The position numbers were made by a program, and so were the translations under genes. Shown piece by piece: positions 50,148-59,342 of a stretch of DNA of 64,000 nucleotides. The stretch's first letter is position 1; each line of letters starts with the position of its first letter. The notes under the pieces are model-generated. The model saw only the letters and a list, made by a program, of their open reading frames with translations. It had not been told where the DNA came from and ran no database searches. The DNA is taken from positions 62,001-126,000 of the forward strand of contig NZ_QBKN01000006.1 in assembly GCF_003054175.1 (NCBI RefSeq), in the 5' to 3' direction. Origin of the DNA: Allosediminivita pacifica. Its GTDB lineage: Bacteria; Pseudomonadota; Alphaproteobacteria; Rhodobacterales; Rhodobacteraceae.

Positions 50148-50570
50148 CTAGGGGCGCTTCGCGCCGTCGGGATCAACGCCCGAAACGCCAAGGCGATCCG
50201 CGACGTGTTCGATGATGTCGGCCTGCGCCTCGGCCGTGCTGCCGTCGGCCATGGCCACATCGCGCAGTGCCTGCGCCGCGGCGATGCGCTTTGCCTCGGG
50301 CACGCTGTCGCGGATCAGGGCCGCGAGCGCCTCTTCGTCGGCCAGGGCCTTGGACAGCTTTTCGCAGGTAGCGCGCATGCGGGCGGCCTCGACCGGGTTC
50401 AGGTCGAGGCCCGCGGCGAGGATCTCGTCGATGCGCGCGATTTCCTCGACGCGGTAGACGTGGTCGGCCTGTGCGACGCGCACCAGCAGCACGCCGAGGG
50501 CGAGGTTCTCGTCCAGCGGCGGCAGCGGCTCTTCGTGGTGACGGAAGAGGGCGGTGAGACGTTCGAGCAT
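50148..50570 (-). CDS. TerB-fold protein, copy 2
   Basis: A 140-residue paralogue lying 31 bases upstream of copy 1. It shares the order of blocks: MLERLTALF, NLALGVLLVRVAQADHVYRVEEIARIDEILAAGLDLNPVEA and AQALRDVAMADGSTAEAQADIIEHVADRLGVSG. The second acidic motif (DGSTAEAQAD) is weaker than in copy 1, which suggests divergence of metal binding. It begins 4 bases after the stop of rlmJ, so all these genes probably form one transcript. Confidence 0.85.
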   Translation of the reverse strand: MLERLTALFRHHEEPLPPLDENLALGVLLVRVAQADHVYRVEEIARIDEILAAGLDLNPVEAARMRATCEKLSKALADEEALAALIRDSVPEAKRIAAAQALRDVAMADGSTAEAQADIIEHVADRLGVSGVDPDGAKRP

Positions 50571-50574
50571 GGAT

Positions 50575-51357
50575 CTAGCCTTTCAGGCGGGCGAAGCGGG
50601 CGGTGAGGTCTTTCAGCCGTGCCTCCAGCCCCCAGGGCGGGTTCACGATGAAGAGCCCCGAGCCGATCATGCGGTGGCCCTTGCGGACGGGCGGAAAGCG
50701 GACCTCTTGCCGCAGGCCTTCGGGGATCGCGTCCTGAAGCTGGCGCAGCATGGGCACGTGCGGGCCGTCCTGCAGGATCGGATACCAGAGGATCTGGACG
50801 CCGACGTTCCACTTGGCGTGCAGCTTCTGCATCGCGGCGGGGATCGCGGCGTAGTCGGTCTTGATCTCCCAGCTGGGGTCGATGAGCATCAGGCCCCGCC
50901 GAGGATCGGGCGGCGTGAGACTTTGCGCAAGTTCCAGACCGTCCTGCCGGTAGAGACGGATGTTGGGGCCGCGCAGGGCGGCGCGCAGGGCCTCGTGCTC
51001 CTGCGGGTGCAGCTCGGCCAGATGCAGGCTGTCGGAGGGACGCAGCAGGTGCGCGGCGATGGCAGGCGATCCGGGGTAGGTGTCGGGGCCGTGGGCCTGC
51101 CGCAGCGCGTCGAGCGCCTGCCGGTAGGGATCGTCGGGCTTGAACCAGTCCGCGTGGGCGCCGATGCCACCCGCCGCCTCGCCGGTCTTGGTCGCCTCGG
51201 CGCTGGTCAGGTCGTAAAGCCCGCGCCCGGCGTGGGTCTCGATATAGCTGAGCGGCTTGTCCTTGCGGGTGAGGTAGGCCAGCACCCAGGCGAGCGTCGC
51301 ATGCTTGTGCAGGTCGGCCAGGTTCCCGGCGTGATAGGCGTGCTGGTAGGAAAGCAT
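50575..51357 (-). CDS. rlmJ: 23S rRNA (adenine-N6)-methyltransferase RlmJ
   Basis: A 260-residue RlmJ (YhiR) homologue, which methylates A2030 of 23S rRNA. MLSYQHAYHAGNLADLHKHATLAWVL is the family N-terminus; ETHAGRGLYDL is the SAM-binding motif I, and LMLIDPSWEIKTDYAAIP the motif IV region (DPSW in place of the DPPY common in other N6-methyltransferases). The C-terminal GSGLFIVNPPWGLE is conserved. The start at 51357 matches the family; the frame is open further upstream. Confidence 0.92.
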   Translation of the reverse strand: MLSYQHAYHAGNLADLHKHATLAWVLAYLTRKDKPLSYIETHAGRGLYDLTSAEATKTGEAAGGIGAHADWFKPDDPYRQALDALRQAHGPDTYPGSPAIAAHLLRPSDSLHLAELHPQEHEALRAALRGPNIRLYRQDGLELAQSLTPPDPRRGLMLIDPSWEIKTDYAAIPAAMQKLHAKWNVGVQILWYPILQDGPHVPMLRQLQDAIPEGLRQEVRFPPVRKGHRMIGSGLFIVNPPWGLEARLKDLTARFARLKG

Positions 51358-51394
51358 CTGGTCTCGCTGGCTTGGGCTGCGCCCGAGGCGCATA

Positions 51395-51703
51395 TCACCC
51401 CGCGCTGTTGGCGTCGATCCAGTCGAGGAAACTTGTCGAGCCGCGCACCGTCTGCGTCGCCCAGAGCGCGGGTTCGTCGTAGGGGTGCTCGGACAGGATG
51501 TAGTCGGCAAGCCGGTGGTAGCCCTCGTCCGAGGTCTTGAACATCAGCCGGATCTCGCTGTCCTGCTGGATACCGTCCCATTCGTAGAAGCTCTCGATCC
51601 GGTCCATCTGGACGCAGGCGGCAAGCTTCTTCTCGACCGCGCCGCGGGCGATGCGGCGGGCTGTCTCTTCATCGGCGAGCGTTGTGAAGACGGAGAGGGC
51701 CAT
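51395..51703 (-). CDS. cutA: CutA-like divalent-ion tolerance protein
   Basis: A 102-residue CutA1 protein that forms a trimer resembling PII. VFTTLADEETARRIARGAVEKKLAACVQMDRIESFYEWDGIQQDSEIRLMFKTS and HPYDEPALWATQTVRGSTSFLDWI are the full family signature. The historical link to copper tolerance is weak and the true role is unsettled. It lies 37 bases upstream of rlmJ and 49 bases downstream of pyrG. Confidence 0.93.
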   Translation of the reverse strand: MALSVFTTLADEETARRIARGAVEKKLAACVQMDRIESFYEWDGIQQDSEIRLMFKTSDEGYHRLADYILSEHPYDEPALWATQTVRGSTSFLDWIDANSAG

Positions 51704-51752
51704 GCCCGGAGCCTAGGGGCGCCGGGCTATCGTCGCAAGCTGTTCCGCGGCC

Positions 51753-53396
51753 TCAGACGAGCCGGCTGGATTCCTTGGCGGCGCGCACGAAGTCGCGGAA
51801 GAGGGGGTGGGGGGCGAAGGGTTTGGACTTGAGTTCCGGGTGAAACTGGACGCCCACGAACCACGGGTGGTCGGGCCATTCGACGATCTCGGGCAGCTTG
51901 CCGTCGGGCGACATGCCGGAGAAGAGCATCCCGCATTCCTCGAGCGGCTTGCGGTACTTCACGTCCACCTCGTAGCGGTGGCGGTGGCGTTCGTCGATGC
52001 TGGTAGTACCGTATATACCGGCCACGCGGGAGCCTTCGGAGAGCACGGCGTCATAGGCGCCGAGGCGCATGGTGCCGCCCTTGGCGTCGTCGGGGCGGCG
52101 GTTGACCTTCTTGTTGCCCTGCACCCATTCCTTGAGGTGGTAGACGACCGGCTCGAACCGCTTTTCGCCGGCCTCGTGGTCGAATTCCTCGGACCCCGCG
52201 GTGGAGAAGCCGGCGAGGTTCCGGGCGGCCTCGATCACGGCCATCTGCATGCCGAGGCAGATGCCAAGGTAGGGGACCTTGTGTTCGCGGGCGAACTGGG
52301 CGGCCTTGATCTTGCCCTCGGTGCCGCGCTCGCCGAAGCCGCCGGGCACGAGGATGGCGTCATAGCCCTCGAGATGCGGGGCGGGGTCCTCGCGCTCGAA
52401 GAGCTCGCTGTCGACCCATTCGACGATGACCTTCACCCGGTTGGCCATGCCGCCGTGAGTGAGGGCCTCCTTGATCGACTTGTAGGCGTCTTCCAGCTGG
52501 ACGTACTTGCCGACGATGGCGACCTTGACCTCGCCCTCGGGGTTCTCGACCCGGTCGGCCACGTCATACCAGCTGTCGAGGTTCGGGCGCGGCGCCGGCG
52601 AGATGCCGAAGGCGTCCAGAACGGCCTGGTCCAGCCCTTCGCGGTGATAGGCCAGCGGCGCCTCGTAGATCGACTTGAGGTCGTAGGCCGGCACGACGGA
52701 ATCGGGTCGGACGTTGCAGAAGAGCGCGATCTTTTCGCGCTCCTTCTGGGGGATCGGCTGCTCGGACCGGCAGACCAGGATATCGGGCGCGATGCCGATG
52801 GACTGCAGCTCCTTGACCGAGTGCTGGGTCGGCTTGGTCTTCAGCTCTCCGCTTGCCGCGAGGTAGGGCAGCAGCGTCAGGTGCATGAAGATCGACTCGC
52901 CGCGCGGCTTGTCGTGGCTGAACTGGCGGATCGCCTCGAAGAAGGGCAGGCCCTCGATGTCGCCGACAGTGCCGCCGATCTCGCAGAGCATGAAATCGAC
53001 CTCGTCCTCGCCGATCTTCAGGAATTCCTTGATCTCGTTGGTGACGTGGGGAACCACCTGGATGGTCTTGCCGAGGTAGTCGCCGCGGCGCTCCTTCTCG
53101 AGCACGTTGGTGTAGATGCGGCCCGAGGAGATGCTGTCGGTCTTGCGAGCGGGCACGCCGGTGAAGCGTTCGTAGTGGCCGAGGTCGAGGTCGGTTTCGG
53201 CGCCGTCGTCGGTGACGAAGACCTCGCCATGCTCGAAGGGCGACATCGTGCCCGGGTCGACGTTCAGGTAGGGATCGAGCTTGCGCAGACGGACGGAGAA
53301 GCCGCGGGCCTGCAGGAGCGAGCCAAGCGCCGCCGAAGCCAGGCCCTTGCCGAGAGAGGACACGACCCCGCCGGTGATGAAGATGAATCGTGCCAT
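51753..53396 (-). CDS. pyrG: CTP synthase
   Basis: A 547-residue CTP synthase. The ATP-dependent synthetase domain begins [27 protein letters not shown] and carries the metal site [32 protein letters not shown] and [18 protein letters not shown]. The glutaminase domain follows, with [15 protein letters not shown], the nucleophile in [16 protein letters not shown] and His/Glu in [12 protein letters not shown]. It makes CTP from UTP and glutamine. The ATG at 53396 gives the family N-terminus. The secG-pyrG order is usual in this bacterial group. Confidence 0.97.
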   Translation of the reverse strand: MARFIFITGGVVSSLGKGLASAALGSLLQARGFSVRLRKLDPYLNVDPGTMSPFEHGEVFVTDDGAETDLDLGHYERFTGVPARKTDSISSGRIYTNVLEKERRGDYLGKTIQVVPHVTNEIKEFLKIGEDEVDFMLCEIGGTVGDIEGLPFFEAIRQFSHDKPRGESIFMHLTLLPYLAASGELKTKPTQHSVKELQSIGIAPDILVCRSEQPIPQKEREKIALFCNVRPDSVVPAYDLKSIYEAPLAYHREGLDQAVLDAFGISPAPRPNLDSWYDVADRVENPEGEVKVAIVGKYVQLEDAYKSIKEALTHGGMANRVKVIVEWVDSELFEREDPAPHLEGYDAILVPGGFGERGTEGKIKAAQFAREHKVPYLGICLGMQMAVIEAARNLAGFSTAGSEEFDHEAGEKRFEPVVYHLKEWVQGNKKVNRRPDDAKGGTMRLGAYDAVLSEGSRVAGIYGTTSIDERHRHRYEVDVKYRKPLEECGMLFSGMSPDGKLPEIVEWPDHPWFVGVQFHPELKSKPFAPHPLFRDFVRAAKESSRLV

Positions 53397-53556
53397 GTCG
53401 CGCAACCCCGTGATTTGACTGCGTTTTTTGCCAAACCGCCGCCCATCCCGGCGACGTCGTCACGGGATTTGAGCTATAGTGGATTCGGCCAGTTCTGTCC
53501 AGACGACCGCAAGATGATGTTGCGGTCGGTTAAATTTCGCCAATGTGTTGTGGCGT

Positions 53557-53952
53557 TCAGTCCGCGCGCGGCACGAGCGGTGCGTCGTCGGAGCCCTGGT
53601 CGCCGCTGTCGGTGGCCGACGGCGGGGGCAGCAGACTGTCGGCATCGAGGCCGGAGCCGCCGTCGCCTTCTTCGCCGATATCCTCGGTCACGGGTGCGCC
53701 GTTCAGCCGGTCCAGAACCGAACCGCCTTCGACGTTCGCCGCGGCAAGGATGGTCAGTGCCAGCGAGGTCACCATGAAGGCCGCGCCCAGGATCCAGGTC
53801 AGCCGGGTCATCGCGTTGGCCGCCGAGCGCTGGGACATGGCGCCGCCACCGCCGCCCATGCCGAGCCCGCCGCCTTCGGACCGTTGCAGCAGCACGATGC
53901 CGATGAGCGCGAGCGCCAGGAGAAGAAGCACGATGAGAAGGACGTTCTGCAT
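53557..53952 (-). CDS. secG: Preprotein translocase subunit SecG
   Basis: A 131-residue SecG. The start at 53952 (MQNVLLIVLLLLALALIGIVLLQRSEGGGLGMGGGGG) gives the first helix and the conserved glycine-rich cytoplasmic loop, followed by the second helix (LTWILGAAFMVTSLALTILA). The C-terminal tail is acidic and low complexity (about 45 residues), as in many alphaproteobacterial SecG proteins. It is part of the SecYEG channel. Confidence 0.93.
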   Translation of the reverse strand: MQNVLLIVLLLLALALIGIVLLQRSEGGGLGMGGGGGAMSQRSAANAMTRLTWILGAAFMVTSLALTILAAANVEGGSVLDRLNGAPVTEDIGEEGDGGSGLDADSLLPPPSATDSGDQGSDDAPLVPRAD

Positions 53953-54178
53953 GGGGGCCTGCGGGTGGCTGAAGTTTGGCGGGTATCTATGGGAAGCGGG
54001 CGGCGCGCGCAACCCGGCGCTTGGTCTCGCGGGCAGGAAGTCGTGACCGGAAAGGGATTGCCGGCGCTTGCGTGCGCGCGCCGGTGCGGATCGGTTGCAG
54101 GGCGGACCAAATTCGCGGTTTCGCGCGGCAGCGCGCGCCGCTATACCGGCGCGGGTTTTCCGACGGAAAGGTTTAGGC

Positions 54179-55474
54179 ATGGCAAACGTGGTTGTCGTTG
54201 GCGCGCAATGGGGCGACGAGGGCAAGGGCAAGATCGTCGACTGGCTCTCGAGCCGGGCGGATGTGATCTGCCGCTTCCAGGGCGGCCATAACGCCGGCCA
54301 TACGCTTGTCGTCGACGGGGCGGTCTTCAAGCTCAACGCGCTGCCTTCGGGCGTGGTGCGGGGCGGCAAGCTGTCAGTTATCGGTAACGGCGTGGTGCTC
54401 GACCCCTGGCACCTGGTGCAGGAGATCGAGACGATCCGTAAGCAGGGCGTCACCATCAGCCCCGAGACGCTGATGATCGCCGAGAACACGCCGCTGATCC
54501 TGCCGATTCACGGCGAGCTTGACCGGGCGCGCGAGGATGCTGCCAGCAAGGGAACCAAGATCGGCACCACCGGGCGCGGCATCGGCCCCGCCTACGAGGA
54601 CAAGGTGGGCCGCCGAGCGGTGCGCGTGGCCGATCTCGCCGACGACGCGACGCTGGAATCGCGCGTGGACCGCGCGCTTACGCATCACGACGCGCTGCGT
54701 CGCGGTCTGGGCATGGAGCCGGTGGACCGCGAGGGCCTGCTGGCCGCGCTGCGGGAGATCGCGCCCAAGGTGCTGGAATACGCGGGCCCCGTCTGGAAGG
54801 TGCTGAACGAGAAGCGCCGCGCCGGTCACCGGATCCTGTTCGAAGGCGCGCAGGGCGCGCTGCTGGACATCGACTTTGGCACCTATCCCTTTGTCACCTC
54901 GTCCAACGTGATCGCCGGACAGGCGGCCACGGGCACCGGGATTGGTCCCGGGTCGGTCGACTTCGTGCTGGGCATCGTGAAGGCCTACACCACCCGCGTG
55001 GGCGAGGGGCCCTTCCCGACGGAGCTGGATGACGACGACGGCCAGCGGCTGGGTGAACGGGGCCATGAGTTCGGCACTGTGACGGGGCGCAAGCGCCGCT
55101 GCGGCTGGTTCGACGCGGTGCTGGTGCGCCAGACCTGCGCGACTTCGGGCGTGAACGGCATCTCGCTGACCAAGCTCGACGTGCTGGACGGGTTCGAGCG
55201 GCTGAAGATCTGCGTAGGCTACGAGCTGGACGGCAAGCGGCTCGACTACTTGCCGACCGCCTCGGAGGAGCAGGCGCGCTGCAAGCCGATCTACGAGGAA
55301 ATGGAAGGCTGGAGCGAGTCGACCGAGGGCGCGCGCAGTTGGGCGGATCTTCCTGGTGCGGCCATCAAGTACGTACGCCGCGTCGAGGAGCTGATCGGCT
55401 GCCCGGTGGCGCTGCTGTCGACCTCGCCGGAACGCGAGGACACGATCCTCGTCACCGATCCCTTCGCGGACTGA
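54179..55474 (+). CDS. purA: Adenylosuccinate synthetase
   Basis: A 431-residue GTP-dependent enzyme that joins IMP and aspartate in AMP synthesis. [20 protein letters not shown] contains the P-loop and catalytic Asp, [10 protein letters not shown] the IMP site His, [45 protein letters not shown], and [16 protein letters not shown] near residue 300. Full family length. The ATG at 54179 matches the family and overlaps no other gene. The 226 bases upstream, shared with the divergent secG, must hold both promoters. Confidence 0.97.
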   Translation: MANVVVVGAQWGDEGKGKIVDWLSSRADVICRFQGGHNAGHTLVVDGAVFKLNALPSGVVRGGKLSVIGNGVVLDPWHLVQEIETIRKQGVTISPETLMIAENTPLILPIHGELDRAREDAASKGTKIGTTGRGIGPAYEDKVGRRAVRVADLADDATLESRVDRALTHHDALRRGLGMEPVDREGLLAALREIAPKVLEYAGPVWKVLNEKRRAGHRILFEGAQGALLDIDFGTYPFVTSSNVIAGQAATGTGIGPGSVDFVLGIVKAYTTRVGEGPFPTELDDDDGQRLGERGHEFGTVTGRKRRCGWFDAVLVRQTCATSGVNGISLTKLDVLDGFERLKICVGYELDGKRLDYLPTASEEQARCKPIYEEMEGWSESTEGARSWADLPGAAIKYVRRVEELIGCPVALLSTSPEREDTILVTDPFAD

Positions 55475-55481
55475 GGCAGGC

Positions 55482-55700
55482 ATGGCGCTGGGCTACAAGG
55501 CACGCAAACGCTGGTCGCTGGTGATTCTGCTGGTGGGGCTGCCGCTCTACATCGTGGCGGCGGTTACGGTGGTGAACTGGCTGGACCGGCCGCCGATACT
55601 GGTGGAACTGCTGGTCTACGTGGTGCTCGGCGTGCTCTGGGCGCTGCCCTTCAAGTTCGTCTTCAAGGGCGTCGGGCAGGACGACCCCGACGGGAAATAG
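55482..55700 (+). CDS. DUF2842 small membrane protein
   Basis: A 72-residue protein with two transmembrane helices (about 13-33 and 41-60), a basic N-terminus (GYKARKRW) and a short charged C-terminus (KGVGQDDPDGK). RPPILVELLVYVVLGVLWALPFKFVFKGVG is the DUF2842 pattern, a small family of unknown role in alphaproteobacteria. It begins 7 bases after purA and is very likely cotranscribed with it; a terminator follows directly. Confidence 0.88.
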   Translation: MALGYKARKRWSLVILLVGLPLYIVAAVTVVNWLDRPPILVELLVYVVLGVLWALPFKFVFKGVGQDDPDGK

Positions 55701-55701
55701 G

Positions 55702-55729
55702 AAAAGGCGGCCTTCAGGGCCGCCTTTTT
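55702..55729. terminator. Bidirectional Rho-independent terminator
   Basis: AAAAGGCGGCC and GGCCGCCTTTT form an 11-bp stem around TTCAG, with TTTTT on the plus side and AAAA on the other. It should end both the purA-DUF2842 transcript and the convergent 597-residue gene. Confidence 0.92.
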
Positions 55730-55752
55730 ATTGCATGCGCCGATGGATGGCG

Positions 55753-57546
55753 TCAGCCCGCGGCGGCCTGCGGTGGCTTGAAGCCGATGCGGTCGGAGGC
55801 GGTGAAGCGGCCCCCGCGCGTCTTTTCGATCTTCCCCTCGCGGAGCAGCTGGCCGAAGCTGCGCAGCCGGTCCTCGCGGCTGGAGTCCTCGGTATCGGCG
55901 AGGCGCAGCGTGGCCATGAGCTGGGGCCTGGAAAACTGGTCGCGGCCTTCCACGAAAGAGATATAGGCCGCCGCCGCTTCGAGCCGTTCGGAGAGCGTGC
56001 GGGCGCCGACCTTTTCGGCGTATTCCGGGAATCCGGTGTCAGGTGTGTCCGACTGCGTGTCCGGGGCCACGGGGCTGTCGATCCCCGCAGGGCTGACGTT
56101 GCGCGGGCGCAGCGGAGAATCCGTGCGCGGCGGCGCGACCTGCTGTTCGGCGACGAGCTTCAGCGGGGCGCCCTCGGCGCGCCAGACGGCGGAGACCACG
56201 GGCCGCTCGAGCGGGTTGCGGGCGGGCGGATGAGGCCGTGGGCGTACGACGGTGGCGAGGTCCTCGCGATAGGGCTCGGCTTGCTTGGCTTCGTCCGGTT
56301 TGCGCCCGAGAAGACGGTCGGCCCGGGTTGCCGCGACGGCGGCGCGCAGGTGCGCGATGGCGCTGCGGCGGCGGTTGCCCTCGGGCTCCGCCATTTCGCG
56401 GTTGGTCTCGTCCAGAAGACGCGAGGTGTTGTTGCCGTCGTCGACGGAGCCTTCGGTCAGCATGGCACGCCCGCGGTTCGACAGCTTGACGGTCTTGCGC
56501 ACATTTTCGCGGACGAGCCGCTCCGCCAGGTCCTCGGGGCGGTCGGCACCTGTGGTAGCGAGGTCGTTCGTGGCGTGATCTTCGGGATCGTGCGGGCGGG
56601 CCGTGACTGAGCCGCCGAGATTGACCTCACGGTCGCCCTCGTCGTCCCAGTCGTCGGCAAGCTCGGCCTTCACGGCCTCGAGTTCACGCGCGAGCTCGGC
56701 CTCTTCCTCGGGGGTGAGCGTGCCGGGGGGCTGGTGGGCTTCGCCGAGGGTCTCTTCCTCCTCGAGCTCTTGCTCCACGGGCGACGCGTCGAAGCGACCG
56801 GTTGCGAGCGCCTCCTCGAAATCCGAGCGCTGGATCTTGAGGATGCGGGTGCGAATTCCTGGGGCGGTGGCCGTGGCCTCGGGCGCGGCCGTGAAGGTGA
56901 CACTCCCGGGCTCATCGCGAGGCCCGTCGTGCGAGGCCGACGGAGCGTCTTCCTCCTCCGCGGCCGGTTTCACCGGAGAAGGCGCCTCCGGTGATTGTTC
57001 CTCGGCGGCGGCGGGATGTGGGCCTGCGTGCATGCGCGGCTGTCGAACGAGGGCGCGAATCCTGTCGAGGCGCGCATCGATGCTGTCGGTATGCGGAGCC
57101 GGTTCGGCAGGCGCCACGGGCATGCTGTCCTGCCAGTCCTCTTCGGCGGCGAGTTCGTCCGCCGGTGGCGCAAGCTCGTTTTCGTCGCTCGCCGGCTGCG
57201 GCGCCTCGTGGCTGGCAAGCCCATCGAGGGCGGAGATGTCCGCGAGGTCTGCTTCGGGGTCCCCGGGCGGTTCGGCGGCCGGGTCGGGGACGGTTTCGTC
57301 CTCTGCCGCGGGGCGCAGGGTCAGGCCATCCTGCGTCTGTTCGGCGTCGATGCCGGCGCGTCGGAAGCTTTCGATGAGTGCGCCATCGAGCCGGGCGGGC
57401 TCGGATCCGAAGAAGCTGTCCTCCTGCACCAACCCGTGGAAGAACGCGGCCGCCTCCTTGACGACGGCGAGTGGATCTTCGAAGCCTGCAGCGGTGCAGG
57501 AAAAAGTGCCGTAGGATACCGTCAGCGTCTTGGTGGAACTGACCAT
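55753..57546 (-). CDS. Large acidic protein with possible C-terminal winged helix, unknown function
   Basis: About 597 residues, not a recognised named gene. A short globular N-terminus (LTVSYGTFSCTAAGFEDPLAVVKEAAAFFHGL, to about residue 80) is followed by about 400 residues rich in Glu, Asp, Pro and Ala with few hydrophobics, likely disordered, interrupted by short helical stretches (RLVRENVRKTVKLSNRGRAML, RRRSAIAHLRAAVAATRADRLL). The last 75 residues (LEAAAAYISFVEGRDQFSRPQLM, FGQLLREGKIEKTRGGRFTASDRIGF) have the spacing of a winged helix. No signal or membrane segment. The start at 57546 is preferred; the frame continues 17 codons upstream. The N-terminal block looks conserved among Rhodobacterales, from memory only. 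Confidence 0.75.
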   Translation of the reverse strand: MVSSTKTLTVSYGTFSCTAAGFEDPLAVVKEAAAFFHGLVQEDSFFGSEPARLDGALIESFRRAGIDAEQTQDGLTLRPAAEDETVPDPAAEPPGDPEADLADISALDGLASHEAPQPASDENELAPPADELAAEEDWQDSMPVAPAEPAPHTDSIDARLDRIRALVRQPRMHAGPHPAAAEEQSPEAPSPVKPAAEEEDAPSASHDGPRDEPGSVTFTAAPEATATAPGIRTRILKIQRSDFEEALATGRFDASPVEQELEEEETLGEAHQPPGTLTPEEEAELARELEAVKAELADDWDDEGDREVNLGGSVTARPHDPEDHATNDLATTGADRPEDLAERLVRENVRKTVKLSNRGRAMLTEGSVDDGNNTSRLLDETNREMAEPEGNRRRSAIAHLRAAVAATRADRLLGRKPDEAKQAEPYREDLATVVRPRPHPPARNPLERPVVSAVWRAEGAPLKLVAEQQVAPPRTDSPLRPRNVSPAGIDSPVAPDTQSDTPDTGFPEYAEKVGARTLSERLEAAAAYISFVEGRDQFSRPQLMATLRLADTEDSSREDRLRSFGQLLREGKIEKTRGGRFTASDRIGFKPPQAAAG

Positions 57547-57684
57547 GTTCGGTTCACTTTCCTCGTTCTGCGAATGAATTTCTACCACGGGCATCACGTT
57601 GAAACAGGAGCGATTTATTGCAGGTCACGGTATCATTCTATGTCTCGATTGTGACCCCTCCCCGCAACATTTCGCCAATCTATC

Positions 57685-58374
57685 ATGATCAATAGTATTG
57701 TTCGGGAAACGGGGACGGTGATCCTTGTCGGTGGGGGCGATTTTCTGGACGCGGATCTGCGTGCGGCCTGTCAAAGCGCTTCGGCGCGGGTGGCTGCGGA
57801 TGGCGGCGCGGGACGCCTGATGCGCCTTGGATTTCGGCCCGACGCGGTGATCGGGGACATGGACTCGCTCTCGCCTGAGTTGAGGCGCCGACTGGACCCG
57901 GATACCATCCACGAGGTCGACGAACAGGACAGTACCGACTTCGAGAAATGCCTGAGACGCATTTCCGCCGCGGAGATCCTCGGTTTCGGCTTTCTTGGGG
58001 CGCGTGTTGACCACACTGTGGCAGCCTTGACAGTTTTGGCGGCGCGATCACGCCAGAGTTGTATCCTGGTGGGCCGCGAGGATGCCGTCGTTCTGGCACC
58101 GCCGCGACTGGTGCTCGAACTGCCCGTGGGTATGCGGCTGTCGCTTTGGCCGCTGGGGCACGTGGCAGGGCGGTCCACCGGGCTGCGCTGGCCGATCGAG
58201 GGGATCGACTTCGCGCCGGCGGGCACGATCGGGACTTCGAACGAGGTCACGGGGCCCGTGGAGCTCGGATTCGACGCGCCCGTGATGGTACTGATTCTCC
58301 CGAAGAAGGCTCTGCCGGAGCTACGGCGCGGGATGGCACAGGCCCCGCGATGGGGCGGTGACGAGGCAGACTGA
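57685..58374 (+). CDS. Thiamine diphosphokinase
   Basis: A 229-residue thiamine pyrophosphokinase that makes thiamine diphosphate from thiamine and ATP. VILVGGGDF, ARVAADGGAGRLMRLGFRPDAVIGDMDSL, and DEQDSTDFEKCLRRI carry the metal- and nucleotide-binding Asp residues, and GFLGARVDHTVAALTVLA the later conserved block. The C-terminal beta domain binds thiamine. The ATG at 57685 has no obvious ribosome site; a GTG at 57718 would lose the conserved first strand. It is divergent from the acidic protein gene. Confidence 0.9.
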   Translation: MINSIVRETGTVILVGGGDFLDADLRAACQSASARVAADGGAGRLMRLGFRPDAVIGDMDSLSPELRRRLDPDTIHEVDEQDSTDFEKCLRRISAAEILGFGFLGARVDHTVAALTVLAARSRQSCILVGREDAVVLAPPRLVLELPVGMRLSLWPLGHVAGRSTGLRWPIEGIDFAPAGTIGTSNEVTGPVELGFDAPVMVLILPKKALPELRRGMAQAPRWGGDEAD

Positions 58375-58390
58375 TCCCCCGATCCCCTGG

Positions 58391-59320
58391 TCAGGGCAGC
58401 GCGGCCAGCCAGAGCCAGATCGTGATCACCGACAGGCCCGTGGTGATCAGTACCGATGAGGCCGCGACGCGGCGCGCGCGGCCGTACATGTTGGCAAAGA
58501 CATAGGTGTTGATGCCAGGGGCCATGGCTGCAGTCAGGACGGCCGAGCGGAAGGCCTCGGTCGAGATGCCGGTCATCTTGCCGACGGTCCAGGTGATCGC
58601 AGGGTTGAGGATCAGCGTCACGACGCAGACGAAGGCGATGGTGCGTCCGTCGCCCTGCGGGCGGTAGCGGTAGAGCACCCCGCCCATCCCGAAGAGCGCG
58701 GTCGGGATCGCGGTGCGGATGACCATGTCGAGCGCGTGGGTGACCGTCTCGGGGAGTTGCAGGCTGGTGACGTTCGCCGTGGCACCGAGCATGATCCCGA
58801 TCACAAGCGAATTGCGGAACATGGCGCCCAGCACCTTGGCGGGCAAGGTGTGCATCGGGCCGCCGCGGGCGCGGACGATTTCCATCGCGGTGATGCCGAT
58901 GCCGTAGCAGATCGGCGAGTGCACGGCGATGATCGCGTAGTTCGATTGCAGCGCGTCGGGGCCGTAGGCGCGTTCGGTGATCGGGATGCCCAGCATCAGC
59001 GAGTTCGCGAAGAGGCAGCAGAAGCCGACGGCTACCGCGTCCTCCCATTCCCGCTTGAAGAGGTAGCGTGCGGCGAGCAGACCGAGGACAAAGCCGGTGA
59101 TGGCGCCCGTGTAGTAGCTCGTCAGGAGCGGCAGGTTGAAGTTCGCGCCGAGGTCCAGCGTCCAGATCGCATGGAAGAGCAGGCATGGGATTGCGATCTG
59201 CTGCGAGTAGCGCATAAGGCCGTCGACGGCGCGGTCGTCGACGATGCCGCGCCAGGTGGCGAAGTAGCCCAGGCCGATGACCAGGAAGACCGGCAGGATG
59301 ACTTCGAGCAGCGATTGCAT
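58391..59320 (-). CDS. AEC-family (auxin-efflux-carrier-type) transporter
   Basis: A 309-residue inner-membrane protein with ten helices in two five-helix halves. VILPVFLVIGLGYFATWRGIVDDRAVDGLMRYSQQIAIPCLLFHAI is the family N-terminus and FCCLFANSLMLGIPITERAYG the first half's signature; LILNPAITWTVGKMTG and AAMAPGINTYVFANMYG follow in the second half. Bacterial members move dicarboxylates or similar anions. It begins 22 bases after the stop of the MBL gene, so it probably belongs to the tatD operon. Confidence 0.9.
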   Translation of the reverse strand: MQSLLEVILPVFLVIGLGYFATWRGIVDDRAVDGLMRYSQQIAIPCLLFHAIWTLDLGANFNLPLLTSYYTGAITGFVLGLLAARYLFKREWEDAVAVGFCCLFANSLMLGIPITERAYGPDALQSNYAIIAVHSPICYGIGITAMEIVRARGGPMHTLPAKVLGAMFRNSLVIGIMLGATANVTSLQLPETVTHALDMVIRTAIPTALFGMGGVLYRYRPQGDGRTIAFVCVVTLILNPAITWTVGKMTGISTEAFRSAVLTAAMAPGINTYVFANMYGRARRVAASSVLITTGLSVITIWLWLAALP

Positions 59321-59342
59321 GTGAGGAGTCCCCTGCCGGTTG

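Noticed and set aside
49682-50570. TerB-like genes as a tellurite-resistance operon
   Set aside because: None of the other ter genes (terA, terC, terD, terE, terZ) is present. The fold alone does not show tellurite resistance.
51807-53777. A 656-codon plus-strand open frame opposite pyrG
   Set aside because: pyrG is unmistakable, and the frame runs past it into the secG region without any start signal.
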